Assembly: GCF_036226685.1 (NCBI RefSeq)
Contig: NZ_CP109009.1
Span: forward strand, 8,025,501-8,089,500
Source of the DNA: Streptomyces sp. NBC_00690
Lineage (GTDB): Bacteria; Actinomycetota; Actinomycetes; Streptomycetales; Streptomycetaceae
Reading direction: 5' to 3'
DNA length: 64,000 nt
Below the pieces are notes generated by a model. It saw only the letters and a list, made by a program, of their open reading frames with translations. It did no database searches and was not told where the DNA came from. Of the stretch, positions 39,705-48,727 are shown one piece after another. The position numbers were made by a program, and so were the translations under genes. Numbering within the stretch: position 1 is the stretch's first letter; each line of letters starts with the position of its first letter.

Positions 39705-41029
39705 GGTGTCCTCACTTCACGAAGGGAGTTCTGGTGGTGCTCACGCAGGGCGGACCGCAACTGCAGCCACCACACGGCCGAGCTGCTCAACGTCGCGGCG
39801 GCCACGCCCCAGGCCGAGCCGACCGTGCCGGCCACGGCGGCTCCACCGAGCCCACCGCTGACATAGCAGGCGGAGGCGAACAGTTGGCAGCGCAGACTGC
39901 GTCGGGCCGCGCCGAGCGCGCGCAGCCCGGCCGCTGCGCCGACGCCGAGACCGGCGCCCGCGACACCGAGTGTGGCCGGCACGATGAGCGTCGATGCGGA
40001 GTGCCAGACACCGCCGAGCACGAACTCTCCGAACCGGTCAGGCACCAGCAGCAGCGCCGCGCCCCAGAGCAGGGCGGCGACGGCCTGCCCGCCGCCGAGC
40101 AGGAGGCAGAACATGCGCAGCCGGTGCGGTGCCTGCCGCAGTACCCGTGCGGCCTCCGCGACGGTGACCAGCGACAGCCCCATCAGCGCGGCGAGGAACG
40201 GGGCGAGCAGGAGTTCGGCGCCCCGGATCACACCCACCGCACTGACCCCGACGATCAGACCGAGGCCGTAGGCCCGCAGTTGGGCCGCGCCACTGACACC
40301 GACGTTCTCGACCAGGTACCGGTATCCGAGGTCGCGGTGCTGGCGGAGCCACTCGCGCGCTCCGGTCAACCGGGGGCGGATACCGGACTGGACGCAGCCG
40401 TACACGGCGGCCACCGCGGCGGACGTGCCCCAGGCGAGCACGAAGGCGGCCACGGTGTCCACACGGGCCGCAACCACCATGGCGGGGACGAGTGCGATGC
40501 CCCCCAGGAGGTCGTTGACGAGCGCCTTCCGCCCGGTGCCGGCGGCGAAGAACGAGAACCGCCAGGCGTCCTGCAGGAGCAGTGCGGGCAGGACGAGGCC
40601 GAGTGCGGCGAACGCGATCCCCAGCTGGCCGCCCAGAGCGAGTCCAACCACCAGGAACAGGGTGCCGACGGTTGAACCGATGCCCAGGGCCGTACCCGAC
40701 GATCTGCCCACCGCCCCGCGCCAGGACGCGACCTCCACACCGCTGAAGCGCACCATCAGCGGGTCGGTGGCCAGCCCGCGGGAGACGCTGAGCACCACGC
40801 CGTAGGTCAACCAGGCCAGGCTGAACACACCGAACGCGGCCAGCCCCAGCGAGCGTGCCACATAGATTCCCACCGCGAAGTTGGTCAGGCTACAGACCGC
40901 CTGGTCGGCCAGTCCCCAGGACAACCGGCCGAGGACGGCCCGCTTGGCGTTGGGCCGGGTGCCTTCGGCCGGGGCCGCCGACGGCTCCGCCGTTCTCGGG
41001 TTCTGACTCCCGGTGGTCATCGGCGTCAT
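39701..41029 (-). CDS. Wzx-like polysaccharide flippase
   Basis: This 442-residue protein has about 12 hydrophobic segments from residue 37 onward, the topology of MATE/MOP-superfamily flippases. Early SWGLADQAVCSLTNFAVGIYVARSLGLAAFGVFSLAW is typical of polysaccharide exporters. It should move the undecaprenyl-linked repeat unit to the outer leaflet for polymerisation by the Wzy-like protein at 47395. The N-terminus of about 30 residues is charged and probably cytoplasmic. The ATG at 41029 overlaps the DUF4910-type gene by four bases. Confidence 0.88.
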   Translation of the reverse strand: MTPMTTGSQNPRTAEPSAAPAEGTRPNAKRAVLGRLSWGLADQAVCSLTNFAVGIYVARSLGLAAFGVFSLAWLTYGVVLSVSRGLATDPLMVRFSGVEVASWRGAVGRSSGTALGIGSTVGTLFLVVGLALGGQLGIAFAALGLVLPALLLQDAWRFSFFAAGTGRKALVNDLLGGIALVPAMVVAARVDTVAAFVLAWGTSAAVAAVYGCVQSGIRPRLTGAREWLRQHRDLGYRYLVENVGVSGAAQLRAYGLGLIVGVSAVGVIRGAELLLAPFLAALMGLSLVTVAEAARVLRQAPHRLRMFCLLLGGGQAVAALLWGAALLLVPDRFGEFVLGGVWHSASTLIVPATLGVAGAGLGVGAAAGLRALGAARRSLRCQLFASACYVSGGLGGAAVAGTVGSAWGVAAATLSSSAVWWLQLRSALREHHQNSLREVRTP

Positions 41030-42366
41030 GCCTTGATCAGCCCGGCGCCGTGGAGGGCGTCGGCCGCGACGGCGACGGTGTCGAACGGAAGCCCGGCCCG
41101 TTCGGCGACGTCCAGCAGACTGTGCTCGCCGTCCGAGAGGTTGAGCACCCAGAGCATGGCCATCTGGGCCTGCTTCGCATCGCTTCGGCCGCCGAGCGAT
41201 TCGTACAACCCGCGCCGCCCCAGCTGCGGTTCGCCGTAGGGGCTGAGGTTGACGTACCGCCGGTTGCGCTCCAGCACCGCGAATGCCTCACGACAGACGG
41301 CGAGAGTGTCCGCCATCGCGTCCGGGGAGACGAAGTCCGGATTGTCCGCCGAGGTGTGGTACTCGGGGTAGCCGGCGTACGGGGTACGGCTGAGCGAGCC
41401 CACCCCGAGATCGAACCCGGGCGAGCAGAACTGCCGCTCGTCATAGCCGTACGGAGTGAACTCGGTGACCCGGTGCGGGCGTTCGGAGGCACGGAGCACA
41501 TGCCGCACCACCCGGTCGATCTCCGCGTCGCCACGTCTGCTCTGTTTGTACGTCAGTTGACCCGGGTCGCCCGCACAGGCCAGCACCAGACCGTGCTCGA
41601 CCCTTCCGCCGGCTCTCGGCTCCTCCCTCGACCCTCCACCGGGAGGAGCTCCCGGAGCGGCGGACACCCCACCCACCCGCTCCGCATTGCGGGCCAGCCA
41701 GGTGATCGCCCCGATGGTGCCGGGCGCGAAGATGAACCGGTAGGTGTAGTACGGCGTCGTCTCCGCCAGCGCCCGGGCCAGGAACGTCGCCACCGCGATG
41801 CCGGCCAGATTGTCGTTGGCCAGCGATGGGTGACACACATGGCAGGAGACGATCACCTCATCGGAGATCTGCCCGGGGACCACGTGCTCCGCGTAGGTGA
41901 GATGGCCATCGGCGAGCGTGGAGTCGATGTGCACCTCGTAGTCGCCGTCCGGCAGTGCGTCCAAGGTCTCCTGGGCCAGACAGAAACCCCAGTCCGGCTT
42001 GTAGTAGCTGGTGCGGTACGGCACCCAGCTCGGATGGTCCGGCAGGGTGTGCAGATGCTCGCGCAGCTCGGCCAGCCGTATGGTCGCCGACACGGGCACG
42101 CTGTAGCCGAGCACGTGCAGGCTGGACGCCGCGAAGTCGACGACCCGGTTGCCGGCGGTGTCGGCGATGTACGCGTCCCGGATGTTCCACTCCTGCGGCA
42201 CCGTCCAGTCGAGTACCTGCGTCCCGGTCGGCACTTCGTGGACCTGGAGCGGAATGTACTCGCCGACGATCTCCAAGGTGGCGCGCACACCGTCGCCCGT
42301 GATGCTCCGGCACAGTGGGTACAGCCGCTCCACCAGTTCGTGCATCTGCTCGCCGGCCGCGGTCAT
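41026..42366 (-). CDS. DUF4910-type aminopeptidase-like protein with C-terminal winged helix
   Basis: The ATG at 42366 overlaps the upstream epimerase gene by four bases. The 446-residue protein matches the DUF4910 family, an M28-peptidase-like fold. Likely metal ligands are in SCHVCHPSLANDNLAG and YHTSADNPDFV. A C-terminal helix-turn-helix-like domain (about 360-446, MAMLWVLNLSDGEHSLLDVAERAGLPFDTVAVAADALHGAGLI) follows. An unusual Gly/Pro/Arg-rich stretch of about 24 residues (near 244-267, VGGVSAAPGAPPGGGSREE) interrupts the core before HGLVLAC. Family members sit in polysaccharide loci next to CDP-sugar genes. Its reaction is not known; amide hydrolysis on a sugar or peptide-like substrate is a guess. 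Confidence 0.82.
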   Translation of the reverse strand: MTAAGEQMHELVERLYPLCRSITGDGVRATLEIVGEYIPLQVHEVPTGTQVLDWTVPQEWNIRDAYIADTAGNRVVDFAASSLHVLGYSVPVSATIRLAELREHLHTLPDHPSWVPYRTSYYKPDWGFCLAQETLDALPDGDYEVHIDSTLADGHLTYAEHVVPGQISDEVIVSCHVCHPSLANDNLAGIAVATFLARALAETTPYYTYRFIFAPGTIGAITWLARNAERVGGVSAAPGAPPGGGSREEPRAGGRVEHGLVLACAGDPGQLTYKQSRRGDAEIDRVVRHVLRASERPHRVTEFTPYGYDERQFCSPGFDLGVGSLSRTPYAGYPEYHTSADNPDFVSPDAMADTLAVCREAFAVLERNRRYVNLSPYGEPQLGRRGLYESLGGRSDAKQAQMAMLWVLNLSDGEHSLLDVAERAGLPFDTVAVAADALHGAGLIKA

Positions 42367-43397
42367 CGGCGCCACCGCAGGGTCTCGTCGACGGCGCCGG
42401 CACCCTGCTGCTGGAGCGCCGCGCGCAGCACGGCCAGCCGGGTGAAGCGCTGTTCGAAGTCCTCCTGGGTCAGCCCGTGTTCCCGGTAGGCGTCGGCGAG
42501 TTCGAGCGCACCGCGCTTTACCGACCACTCGCACTCGAAGTCCGGGACCGCGGCGCGGAACCGGGAGAAGTCCACCCGGTAGGACCGGGGATCGGCACCC
42601 GCCTCCCCGGTGATCACCACCCGTGAGCCGGAAACCGCCTCGGCGACCTGCTCGGCGATCTCGGCGACCGTGACGTTGTTGATCTCGCTGCCGATGTTGA
42701 ACGCCCGGTCGTGCACCGCCTCCCGAGGCGCGATCAGTGCCGCCGCGAAGGCTTGTGCGATATCGGCGGCATGCACCAGTGGGCGCCAGGGGGTGCCGTC
42801 GGAGAGCACCAGCACCTCGCCGGACAGGAGCGCATGGCCCACCAGATTGTTCAGCACGATGTCAGCGCGCAGCCGGGGTGAGTAGCCGAACGCGGTGGCG
42901 TTGCGCATGTAGACCGGGGTGAAGTCGCCGTCGGACAGCGCGTGCAGATCGTCCTCCACCCGCACCTTGGACTCCGCGTACGGCGTCACCGGGCGCAGCG
43001 GGGCGTCCTCGGCCACCAGGCCGTCACCGCCCGAAGCCCCGTAGACCGAGCAGGTTGACGCGTACAGGAAGCGTTGCACCCCGGCGTCGCGTGCCAGCCG
43101 GGCCAGGTGCACGGACGCATGGTGGTTGATGTCGTAGGTGAGGTCCGGTGCCAGCGCTCCCAGCGGGTCGTTGGAGAGTGCGGCCAGATGGATCACGGCG
43201 TCCACCCCGGCCACGTGCTCGGCCGTGATGTCGCGCAGGTCCACCCGATGCCCCGGCGGGTCCGCTGGCGTCGGGCCCAACACGCAGTGGGCGAACAGTC
43301 CGGAGTCAAGGCCGACGACCTCGTGCCCGGCGGCGGTGAGCACCGGGGCCATCACGGTGCCCAAATAGCCCTGGTGTCCGGTCAGTAGCACGCGCAT
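42363..43397 (-). CDS. NAD-dependent sugar epimerase/dehydratase
   Basis: This 344-residue extended short-chain dehydrogenase binds NAD(P) with LLTGHQGYLGTVMAPVL near the start. STCSVYGASG and PYAESKVRVEDDL carry the catalytic Ser/Tyr/Lys residues. It lacks the N-terminal signature of CDP-glucose 4,6-dehydratase (RfbG) and resembles the family found beside DUF4910 and PIG-L genes. It probably modifies the CDP-sugar made by the cytidylyltransferase at 44045. Its exact reaction (dehydration, epimerisation or reduction) is not clear from sequence. The stop overlaps the DUF4910-type gene by four bases. Confidence 0.88.
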   Translation of the reverse strand: MRVLLTGHQGYLGTVMAPVLTAAGHEVVGLDSGLFAHCVLGPTPADPPGHRVDLRDITAEHVAGVDAVIHLAALSNDPLGALAPDLTYDINHHASVHLARLARDAGVQRFLYASTCSVYGASGGDGLVAEDAPLRPVTPYAESKVRVEDDLHALSDGDFTPVYMRNATAFGYSPRLRADIVLNNLVGHALLSGEVLVLSDGTPWRPLVHAADIAQAFAAALIAPREAVHDRAFNIGSEINNVTVAEIAEQVAEAVSGSRVVITGEAGADPRSYRVDFSRFRAAVPDFECEWSVKRGALELADAYREHGLTQEDFEQRFTRLAVLRAALQQQGAGAVDETLRWRR

Positions 43398-43400
43398 GGT

Positions 43401-44048
43401 TCATTCCCCCAGGTCGAGAGTGAGTTTGGTGACGGCGAACGCCTCGGCGTAGCGCGCGTGGCATTCGATGCCGCGGATGCGTGCCAGACCGAGGAATGCC
43501 TCCCGGTCGTACCAGGGCCGGTGCCGTTGGGACGGATAGTGCTCCTGTAGGAGTTGCACCTTCCGCTCGGCGAGCTCCGGCGACAGCGGCTGGTACGCCA
43601 CCGGACGGCCCAGATCGCCGTCCCACTTGACGATCTCGTAGCCGAGCACGAGGTGGTCGCGGAACGCAGTGGACATCAACTTCGCCAGACCGCGGTGATC
43701 CTGATGTGCGTCATCGGTGCGCGGCGCCAGTACGAGATCCGGCTCGGTCCGCCCCCGTAACTCCTCGACCGCGGCCTTGGCCTCGTCCCACTGCGCAGGC
43801 AGTCGGCCGTCCGTCAGCTTGAGCACGGTCAGCCGGAGGTCGGCGCCCGGGCAGAAGGCGGCGAGCGCGGCCTGCTCCTCCTGCTCCCGCTCGCTGCTAC
43901 CGCCCGAGAGGACCAGCGCGTCGACGCGGATGCCCGGCCGTGCCAGGCACATGGCCAGCAGTGTGCCGCCGGCCCCGATGGCGATGTCGTCGCAGTGCGC
44001 GCCGACCACGGCGACCTGGTTCAGAGGTCCCGTTCCGAGTCGGATCAT
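43401..44048 (-). CDS. PIG-L/LmbE-family deacetylase
   Basis: The ATG at 44048 overlaps the cytidylyltransferase stop by four bases and gives 215 residues. The zinc motif AHCDD at 17-21 (family AHxDD) and the downstream HQDH match PIG-L deacetylases, which remove N-acetyl groups from sugars. DD and the later histidines should bind zinc. It may expose a free amine on a sugar of the branched-sugar cassette. A TTA codon at 43758-43760 (in EELRGR) is present. The stop is 3 bases before the epimerase start. Confidence 0.88.
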   Translation of the reverse strand: MIRLGTGPLNQVAVVGAHCDDIAIGAGGTLLAMCLARPGIRVDALVLSGGSSEREQEEQAALAAFCPGADLRLTVLKLTDGRLPAQWDEAKAAVEELRGRTEPDLVLAPRTDDAHQDHRGLAKLMSTAFRDHLVLGYEIVKWDGDLGRPVAYQPLSPELAERKVQLLQEHYPSQRHRPWYDREAFLGLARIRGIECHARYAEAFAVTKLTLDLGE

Positions 44049-44863
44049 GGTGTCCTCGCCGCTTCGGTCACCTTCGCCTGCGTACCGCTCCGCTCCCACA
44101 CGGCCCATGGACGGTCGCCCCGGGCGTAAGCGGCGTCGAGAGCCGCCCGCTCCTTCACGGTGTCGGTCGGCTTCCAGAAGCCGCGGTGCTGGTGTGCGAC
44201 CAGTCGGCCGCGCTTGGCCAGTTGGGCGCAGCCGTCGGCGACCAAGTCCCCGTTCTCCGGGATGTGGTCGAAGACCTCCTGCCGTAGCACGAAGTAGCCG
44301 CCGTTCTCCCACAGCGGCAGTTCGCTCACCGCGGTGATGCCTCCCACCAGGCCGTCCTCGCCCAAGTCGACGCAGTGGAAGGAGGACTGCGGGGGGACCA
44401 CCATCATCGACGCACCGACGTCGCGCTGGGTGAACCGTTCGATCATCTCCGGCAGGGGGGCGTCGGTGAGTACGTCGGCGTAGTTGGCGAGAAACATCTC
44501 ATCGCCGTCCAGGTGGTGCCGCACCCGGCGCAGCCGCTCCCCGATCGGTGACTCGATGCCGGTCTGCACGAAGGTGATCGTCCAATCGGCGATGTCGTTG
44601 GACAGCAGTTCGGCGCGCCCGTTGCGCAGCACGAAATCGTTGGACATCGTCTCCTCGTAGTTGAGGAAGAAGTTCTTGATGTGCTGGGCGCCGTAGCCGA
44701 GGCACAGGATGAACTCGGTGTGCCCGAAGTGCGCGTAGTAGCGCATGACGTGCCAGATCAGCGGCCGAGGCCCGACCATGGCCATCGGCTTGGGCATGTC
44801 GTCGTCGGAGGCTCCGTTGCGCATGCGCAGCCCGTAACCGCCGCAGAACAGTACGACCTTCAT
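44045..44863 (-). CDS. rfbF: Glucose-1-phosphate cytidylyltransferase
   Basis: The ATG at 44863 has GGAG about eight bases upstream. The 272-residue enzyme makes CDP-glucose from CTP and glucose-1-phosphate. VVLFCGGYGLRMRNGASDDD (about 3-22) is the nucleotide-binding loop, followed by MPKPMAMVGPRPLIWHVMRYYAHFG; FLANYADVLTDAPL carries the catalytic Asp, and the C-terminal GFWKPTDTVKERAAL is typical of RfbF. CDP-glucose is normally turned over by CDP-glucose 4,6-dehydratase, but no gene with that signature is in the window. The gene is 13 bases downstream of the C-methyltransferase gene. Confidence 0.9.
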   Translation of the reverse strand: MKVVLFCGGYGLRMRNGASDDDMPKPMAMVGPRPLIWHVMRYYAHFGHTEFILCLGYGAQHIKNFFLNYEETMSNDFVLRNGRAELLSNDIADWTITFVQTGIESPIGERLRRVRHHLDGDEMFLANYADVLTDAPLPEMIERFTQRDVGASMMVVPPQSSFHCVDLGEDGLVGGITAVSELPLWENGGYFVLRQEVFDHIPENGDLVADGCAQLAKRGRLVAHQHRGFWKPTDTVKERAALDAAYARGDRPWAVWERSGTQAKVTEAARTP

Positions 44864-44876
44864 GCTGCGATCTCCT

Positions 44877-46121
44877 TCACGACGCGACCTCGACAATGCT
44901 CAGTTCCGGGATGGGGAAGACCAACCGGCCGCCCCATTCGTGTACGAAGGACAGTTGCTCGACCAACTCGGTCCGCAGGTTCCAGGGGAGGACGAGCACG
45001 TAGTCCGGGCGGTCGGTGGCAATCTGCTCGGGCGGCAGGATCGGGATGCGGGTGCCCGGGGTGAACCTGCCGTGCTTGTACGGGTTGCGGTCGACCGTGT
45101 ACGCGAGCAGGTCAGGCCGGATGCCGCAGTGGTTGAGCAGGGTGTTGCCCTTGCCGGGGGCGCCGTATCCGACGACCCTCTCGCCGCGCTCGGCCGCCTC
45201 GATGAGGAACCGCAGGAGGTCTCGGCGCACCTTGGCCACCCGAGCGGCGAACTCGGTGTACCCGGAGAGTTCCTGGAGACCGGCGGCCTTCTCCTGATTT
45301 AACACTTCGGCCACCTGCCGGGTCTGCTCGCCGGCCACCTCCGTCGGCCGGGCCCACAACCGGATCGAGCCGCCATGGGTGGGCAGCAACTCGACGTCCA
45401 CGAGCGAGAGCCCGCCGCTCTCCAACGCCCGGGCCGCGGACGCGACCGTGTAGTACTGGAAGTGCTCGTGGTAGATCGTGTCGTACTGGTTCTGCTCGAT
45501 CAGGGTCAGCAGGTGCTGCACCTCGATGGAGACCCAGCCGTCGTCGGCGACCAGGGCGCGCAGCCCCTTGGTGAACCCGACCACATCGGGGATGTGCGCG
45601 TACACGTTGTTGGCTACGACCAGGTCCGCCGGACCGTGCTCGGCGCGGACGGTGGCACCGGTGGTCGGGTCAAGGAAGGCCGTGAGCGTGGGCACGCCCG
45701 CGTCCCGCGCTGCGGCGCCGACGTTCACCGACGGTTCGACGCCGAGGCAGCGGATACCTCGGTCCACCAGGTGCCTCAGCAGATACCCGTCGTTGCTCGC
45801 GACCTCGACCACGAAGGCTTCCTCGCCCTTGGAGCCGAGTCCCAGCCGCTCCACGGCGTCGGCGACGAACGTGCGCGCGTGCTCCACCCAGGAGGTCGAG
45901 TAGGACGAGAAGTACGCGTACTGCGTGAACGTCTCCTCCGGGCTGATCAGCGGGGGGATCTGCGCGAGCCAGCAGTCGGTGCAGACCTGCAAGTGCAGCG
46001 GATACGCCGGCTCCGGTCGCTCCAGTTGGTCCGCGGCGAGAAAGCTCTCGCACGGCGGGGTCGCTCCAAGATCGACGACGCTTGCCATCGCCGCCGAGCC
46101 ACAGAGTCGGCACGGTGTCAT
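44877..46121 (-). CDS. NDP-sugar C-methyltransferase (zinc-ribbon class I type)
   Basis: This 414-residue protein has an N-terminal zinc-binding motif CRLCG (Cys4, Cys7) paired with CTDC (about 48-51), then a SAM-binding domain (FVVEVASNDGYLLRHLVDRG, GVEPSVNVG, ADLVVANNVYAHIP) and a C-terminal Rossmann-like domain (VVGYGAPGKGNTLLNHCGI). This order matches TylCIII-type sugar C-methyltransferases, which methylate a 4-keto sugar at C3. It points to a branched sugar in the polymer. A TTA codon lies at 45300-45302 (EVLNQ). The start overlaps the glycosyltransferase stop by four bases. Confidence 0.9.
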   Translation of the reverse strand: MTPCRLCGSAAMASVVDLGATPPCESFLAADQLERPEPAYPLHLQVCTDCWLAQIPPLISPEETFTQYAYFSSYSTSWVEHARTFVADAVERLGLGSKGEEAFVVEVASNDGYLLRHLVDRGIRCLGVEPSVNVGAAARDAGVPTLTAFLDPTTGATVRAEHGPADLVVANNVYAHIPDVVGFTKGLRALVADDGWVSIEVQHLLTLIEQNQYDTIYHEHFQYYTVASAARALESGGLSLVDVELLPTHGGSIRLWARPTEVAGEQTRQVAEVLNQEKAAGLQELSGYTEFAARVAKVRRDLLRFLIEAAERGERVVGYGAPGKGNTLLNHCGIRPDLLAYTVDRNPYKHGRFTPGTRIPILPPEQIATDRPDYVLVLPWNLRTELVEQLSFVHEWGGRLVFPIPELSIVEVAS

Positions 46122-47392
46122 CTACTGTCCCCATCCCTGCTCGCGCGGGTTCCCCGCCGCGAGCCAGTGCTTTTGTCCCCAACCGGCGGCGGGTTGTCCC
46201 CGTCGCCGGACCGCCCCGCGATCGCGGTGCGGTATCCATGCACCAGGCGCTCCAGCCCGACCGTCGGGCTGAAGTCCAGTTCGTAACGGCGCCGGGCGGC
46301 CCGCCCCATCTCCCGGTTACGGTCCGGCTCTCGTGTGATCCGGCGCAGACAGGACGCGAGCGAGGCGGCATCGCCCGGCTGGTGCAGCAGCCCGCTCACG
46401 CCGTCGTCGACGAGTTCGACGAAGGCGCCGTGACCGGCCGCGACGGTCGGCACCCCGGCCGCCATCGCCTCCGCCACCACCAGGCCGAACGCCTCCAGCC
46501 AGGTCGAGGGAGCCACGACCGCGACCGACCGCGCGATGACCTGCCGGCACTGTGCCGGGTCGTACAGACCGACGTACCGCACGTCGTCCCGGCCCGCGGC
46601 CCAGGCCGTCACCTCCTGCTCCAACGGCCCCGTACCGGCGATCACGAGCGGTACGCCGACACCGCCGTCCGCGGCGATCTCGTCCCACGCCGTCATCAGC
46701 AGCCGCACGCCCTTGGCCTCCGCGAGTCGGCCGAGATAGAGCAGGTGGTCGCCGCCACCGGTGCGTTGGGTGCCCGGCTCGGGCACGAAGTTGTGCTTCA
46801 CCGCCAGTCGCTCGGCCGGCATGCCGGCCTGCACCAGGACTTCGCGCTGCGCCGCGGAGATGCAGAAGAACCGCTCGACGCCGGACCACCACCGCTGCCG
46901 GTTGACGAGAAGGCTGATCGCGAGCGGCACCGTCGCCAGCCGGGAGTTTCGGTAGCAGCCGTGCCGGACTGCGGGCAACGGCGTCGAACCGACGCACTCG
47001 GTGCACGGCCGGCCGTCCCGCTGCAAGGTGCCGGGCGGGCAGATCTGGGTGTAGTTGTGCAGCGTGGCGACGGCGGGCACCCCGGCGTCGGCGCAGGCGG
47101 CCAGCACTGCGGGCGACAGGAGCGGGAAGACGTTGTGGACGTGTACGACGTCCGGCCGGTCGGTACGAAGCCGGGTGGCGAGCTCCGAGCGTACCCCCGG
47201 GTGCCACGGCACAAGGAGGGGCAACGCGGCCTTGCCCAGCAGGGACCGGGTGGCGATGTCGTCGCTGCGTCGCTCGAACAACTCGACCCGGTGGCCCGCG
47301 GCGCGCAGCAGTGCCACCTCCCGATCGACGACGTTGTTCTCCCCGCTCGGCTGCGCCGAGGAGTAGCGGTTGTGCACTACGAGAACGTGCAT
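46118..47392 (-). CDS. Family-4 glycosyltransferase
   Basis: The ATG at 47392 (MHVLVVHNRYSSAQPSGENN) was chosen over a longer frame that runs back into the polymerase gene. The 424-residue GT-B enzyme has a donor-binding C-terminal half with LLYLGRLAEAKGV, VVAPSTWLEAFGLVVAEAMAAGVPTVA (the EX7E motif) and a helical tail. HNYTQICPPGTL and a CxxC pair (Cys near ECVGS) are in the N-terminal domain. It adds a sugar to the lipid-linked repeat. It lies 2 bases after the Wzy-like gene. Confidence 0.92.
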   Translation of the reverse strand: MHVLVVHNRYSSAQPSGENNVVDREVALLRAAGHRVELFERRSDDIATRSLLGKAALPLLVPWHPGVRSELATRLRTDRPDVVHVHNVFPLLSPAVLAACADAGVPAVATLHNYTQICPPGTLQRDGRPCTECVGSTPLPAVRHGCYRNSRLATVPLAISLLVNRQRWWSGVERFFCISAAQREVLVQAGMPAERLAVKHNFVPEPGTQRTGGGDHLLYLGRLAEAKGVRLLMTAWDEIAADGGVGVPLVIAGTGPLEQEVTAWAAGRDDVRYVGLYDPAQCRQVIARSVAVVAPSTWLEAFGLVVAEAMAAGVPTVAAGHGAFVELVDDGVSGLLHQPGDAASLASCLRRITREPDRNREMGRAARRRYELDFSPTVGLERLVHGYRTAIAGRSGDGDNPPPVGDKSTGSRRGTRASRDGDSR

Positions 47393-47394
47393 GG

Positions 47395-48726
47395 TCAGGT
47401 CACCTCCGATCCCCGGGCAAAGCGCGGGAGACGTCGTCGCGGAACTGCGGGCGTCGAGAGTGGTGTGGTGGCGGCGGTCGACGTCAGCAGCGAGGCGGCC
47501 ACGGCCAGATGCAGGAGATACGGTGAGGCGTCGCCCAGCCCCGCCTCGGTGTACGACGCGATGGCGCAGTAGCTGATCAGGAAGATCGCACAGGCCCGCT
47601 GGAGCGAAGGCGGCCGGAGCAGTGCGACGCCGCCCAGCACGAGGAAGACCGCCGCCACGATGACCGCACCGGTCAGGCCCTGCTCGTGGTAGACGGCCAG
47701 CCAACTGTTGTCGATCGGCAGCCCGCCGAACGACTTGTCGCCCAGCCCCACGCCGAACAGGTACTCCGAGGTGGTCCGAGGGGCCGCCAGCAAGGCGTCC
47801 CAGACCTTGGCCCTACCGGTGAGGTTGGAGAAGTTCTCCTGGCTCTGTCCGCGCAGGAACCACGCCTGGAGCGCGGAACTGAGCGCCACCGCGGCCACCA
47901 CGGCGCACAGCACCGCCCAGGCGAAGAACCGACGGGCGGCGGCGCTGGTCAGGACGAGCGAGCCGATCGCCAACACTAACCCGATGAGCAGGCCGAGCGT
48001 GGCCGTTCGGGTGTGGGTCAACGCGAGCAGGACGAGTGACGGCACGATGATCACCACCGCGCTGTTCCTGTCGGCCCGACGGCCCAGGACGAGCAGCACG
48101 GTGAGCCCGATGATCACCGCCGCGTACTGCCCGATCTGTGGTGGGGTGAGCGGCCACAACGCGCCGACCAGCCGACCGCCGTAGAGCTCGGGGACGGCAG
48201 CGCCCGGTGAGATCACCGCGCCGGCCGCCACCGACCCGAGCACCGCGAAGTACATCCGGATGTGGTGCCGGACGAACAGCACGCCACCGTCCCACCAGCG
48301 GCTCAGCAGCCATAGCGTCCCGACGAAGAGAGCCAGCCGGGTACAACGGAACAGCGCGCCCAACCCGGACTCCAGGTGCACGCTGGAGATCACGCTCGGC
48401 ACCAACAGCAGGGTGAGCAGGAGCAAGAAGGCGCTGGCTCGGATGCGCAGCCGAAGGTTCAGCGCGAGTGCCAGTGTGAACGCGGCGAGCAGCGCGCCCA
48501 TGGTGACCATCTGGATGAGGGAGCGTGGCAGCGGGATGATGGTTTTCGCCCCGGCGGAGCCGAGCGTGTTGAGGATCAGCAACCCCCAGACCAGCCCGAC
48601 GGCCTTCGGTGTGCCGACAGGGCGCGGCTCCACGCCGGGCTGTGCGTCCGCAGTGTCTGTGATGGCTGTCGTGGCTGTGGTGGCCTGTCCGCTCGATGAC
48701 CCACCGCGCCGCAGCTCCCCGCCCAT
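47395..48726 (-). CDS. Wzy-like O-antigen/polysaccharide polymerase
   Basis: The ATG at 48726, one base beyond the upstream stop, gives 443 residues; a TTG start 24 bases earlier is possible. After a Ser/Thr-rich N-terminus there are about ten to twelve transmembrane helices. A large external loop near 305-345 (FLRGQSQENFSNLTGRAKVW, GVGLGDKSFGGLPIDNSWLAVYHEQG) carries the Arg and the NxW/His pattern of the Wzy_C/O-antigen ligase family. It should polymerise lipid-linked repeats. A TTA codon lies at 47977-47979. It may be a ligase instead, but no other polymerase candidate is present. Confidence 0.87.
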   Translation of the reverse strand: MGGELRRGGSSSGQATTATTAITDTADAQPGVEPRPVGTPKAVGLVWGLLILNTLGSAGAKTIIPLPRSLIQMVTMGALLAAFTLALALNLRLRIRASAFLLLLTLLLVPSVISSVHLESGLGALFRCTRLALFVGTLWLLSRWWDGGVLFVRHHIRMYFAVLGSVAAGAVISPGAAVPELYGGRLVGALWPLTPPQIGQYAAVIIGLTVLLVLGRRADRNSAVVIIVPSLVLLALTHTRTATLGLLIGLVLAIGSLVLTSAAARRFFAWAVLCAVVAAVALSSALQAWFLRGQSQENFSNLTGRAKVWDALLAAPRTTSEYLFGVGLGDKSFGGLPIDNSWLAVYHEQGLTGAVIVAAVFLVLGGVALLRPPSLQRACAIFLISYCAIASYTEAGLGDASPYLLHLAVAASLLTSTAATTPLSTPAVPRRRLPRFARGSEVT

Positions 48727-48727
48727 C

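Noticed and set aside
40855..42489. Long + strand frame (544 codons) in the polysaccharide operon
   Set aside because: It is antisense to the DUF4910-type and flippase genes, which have clear motifs and overlapping starts and stops.
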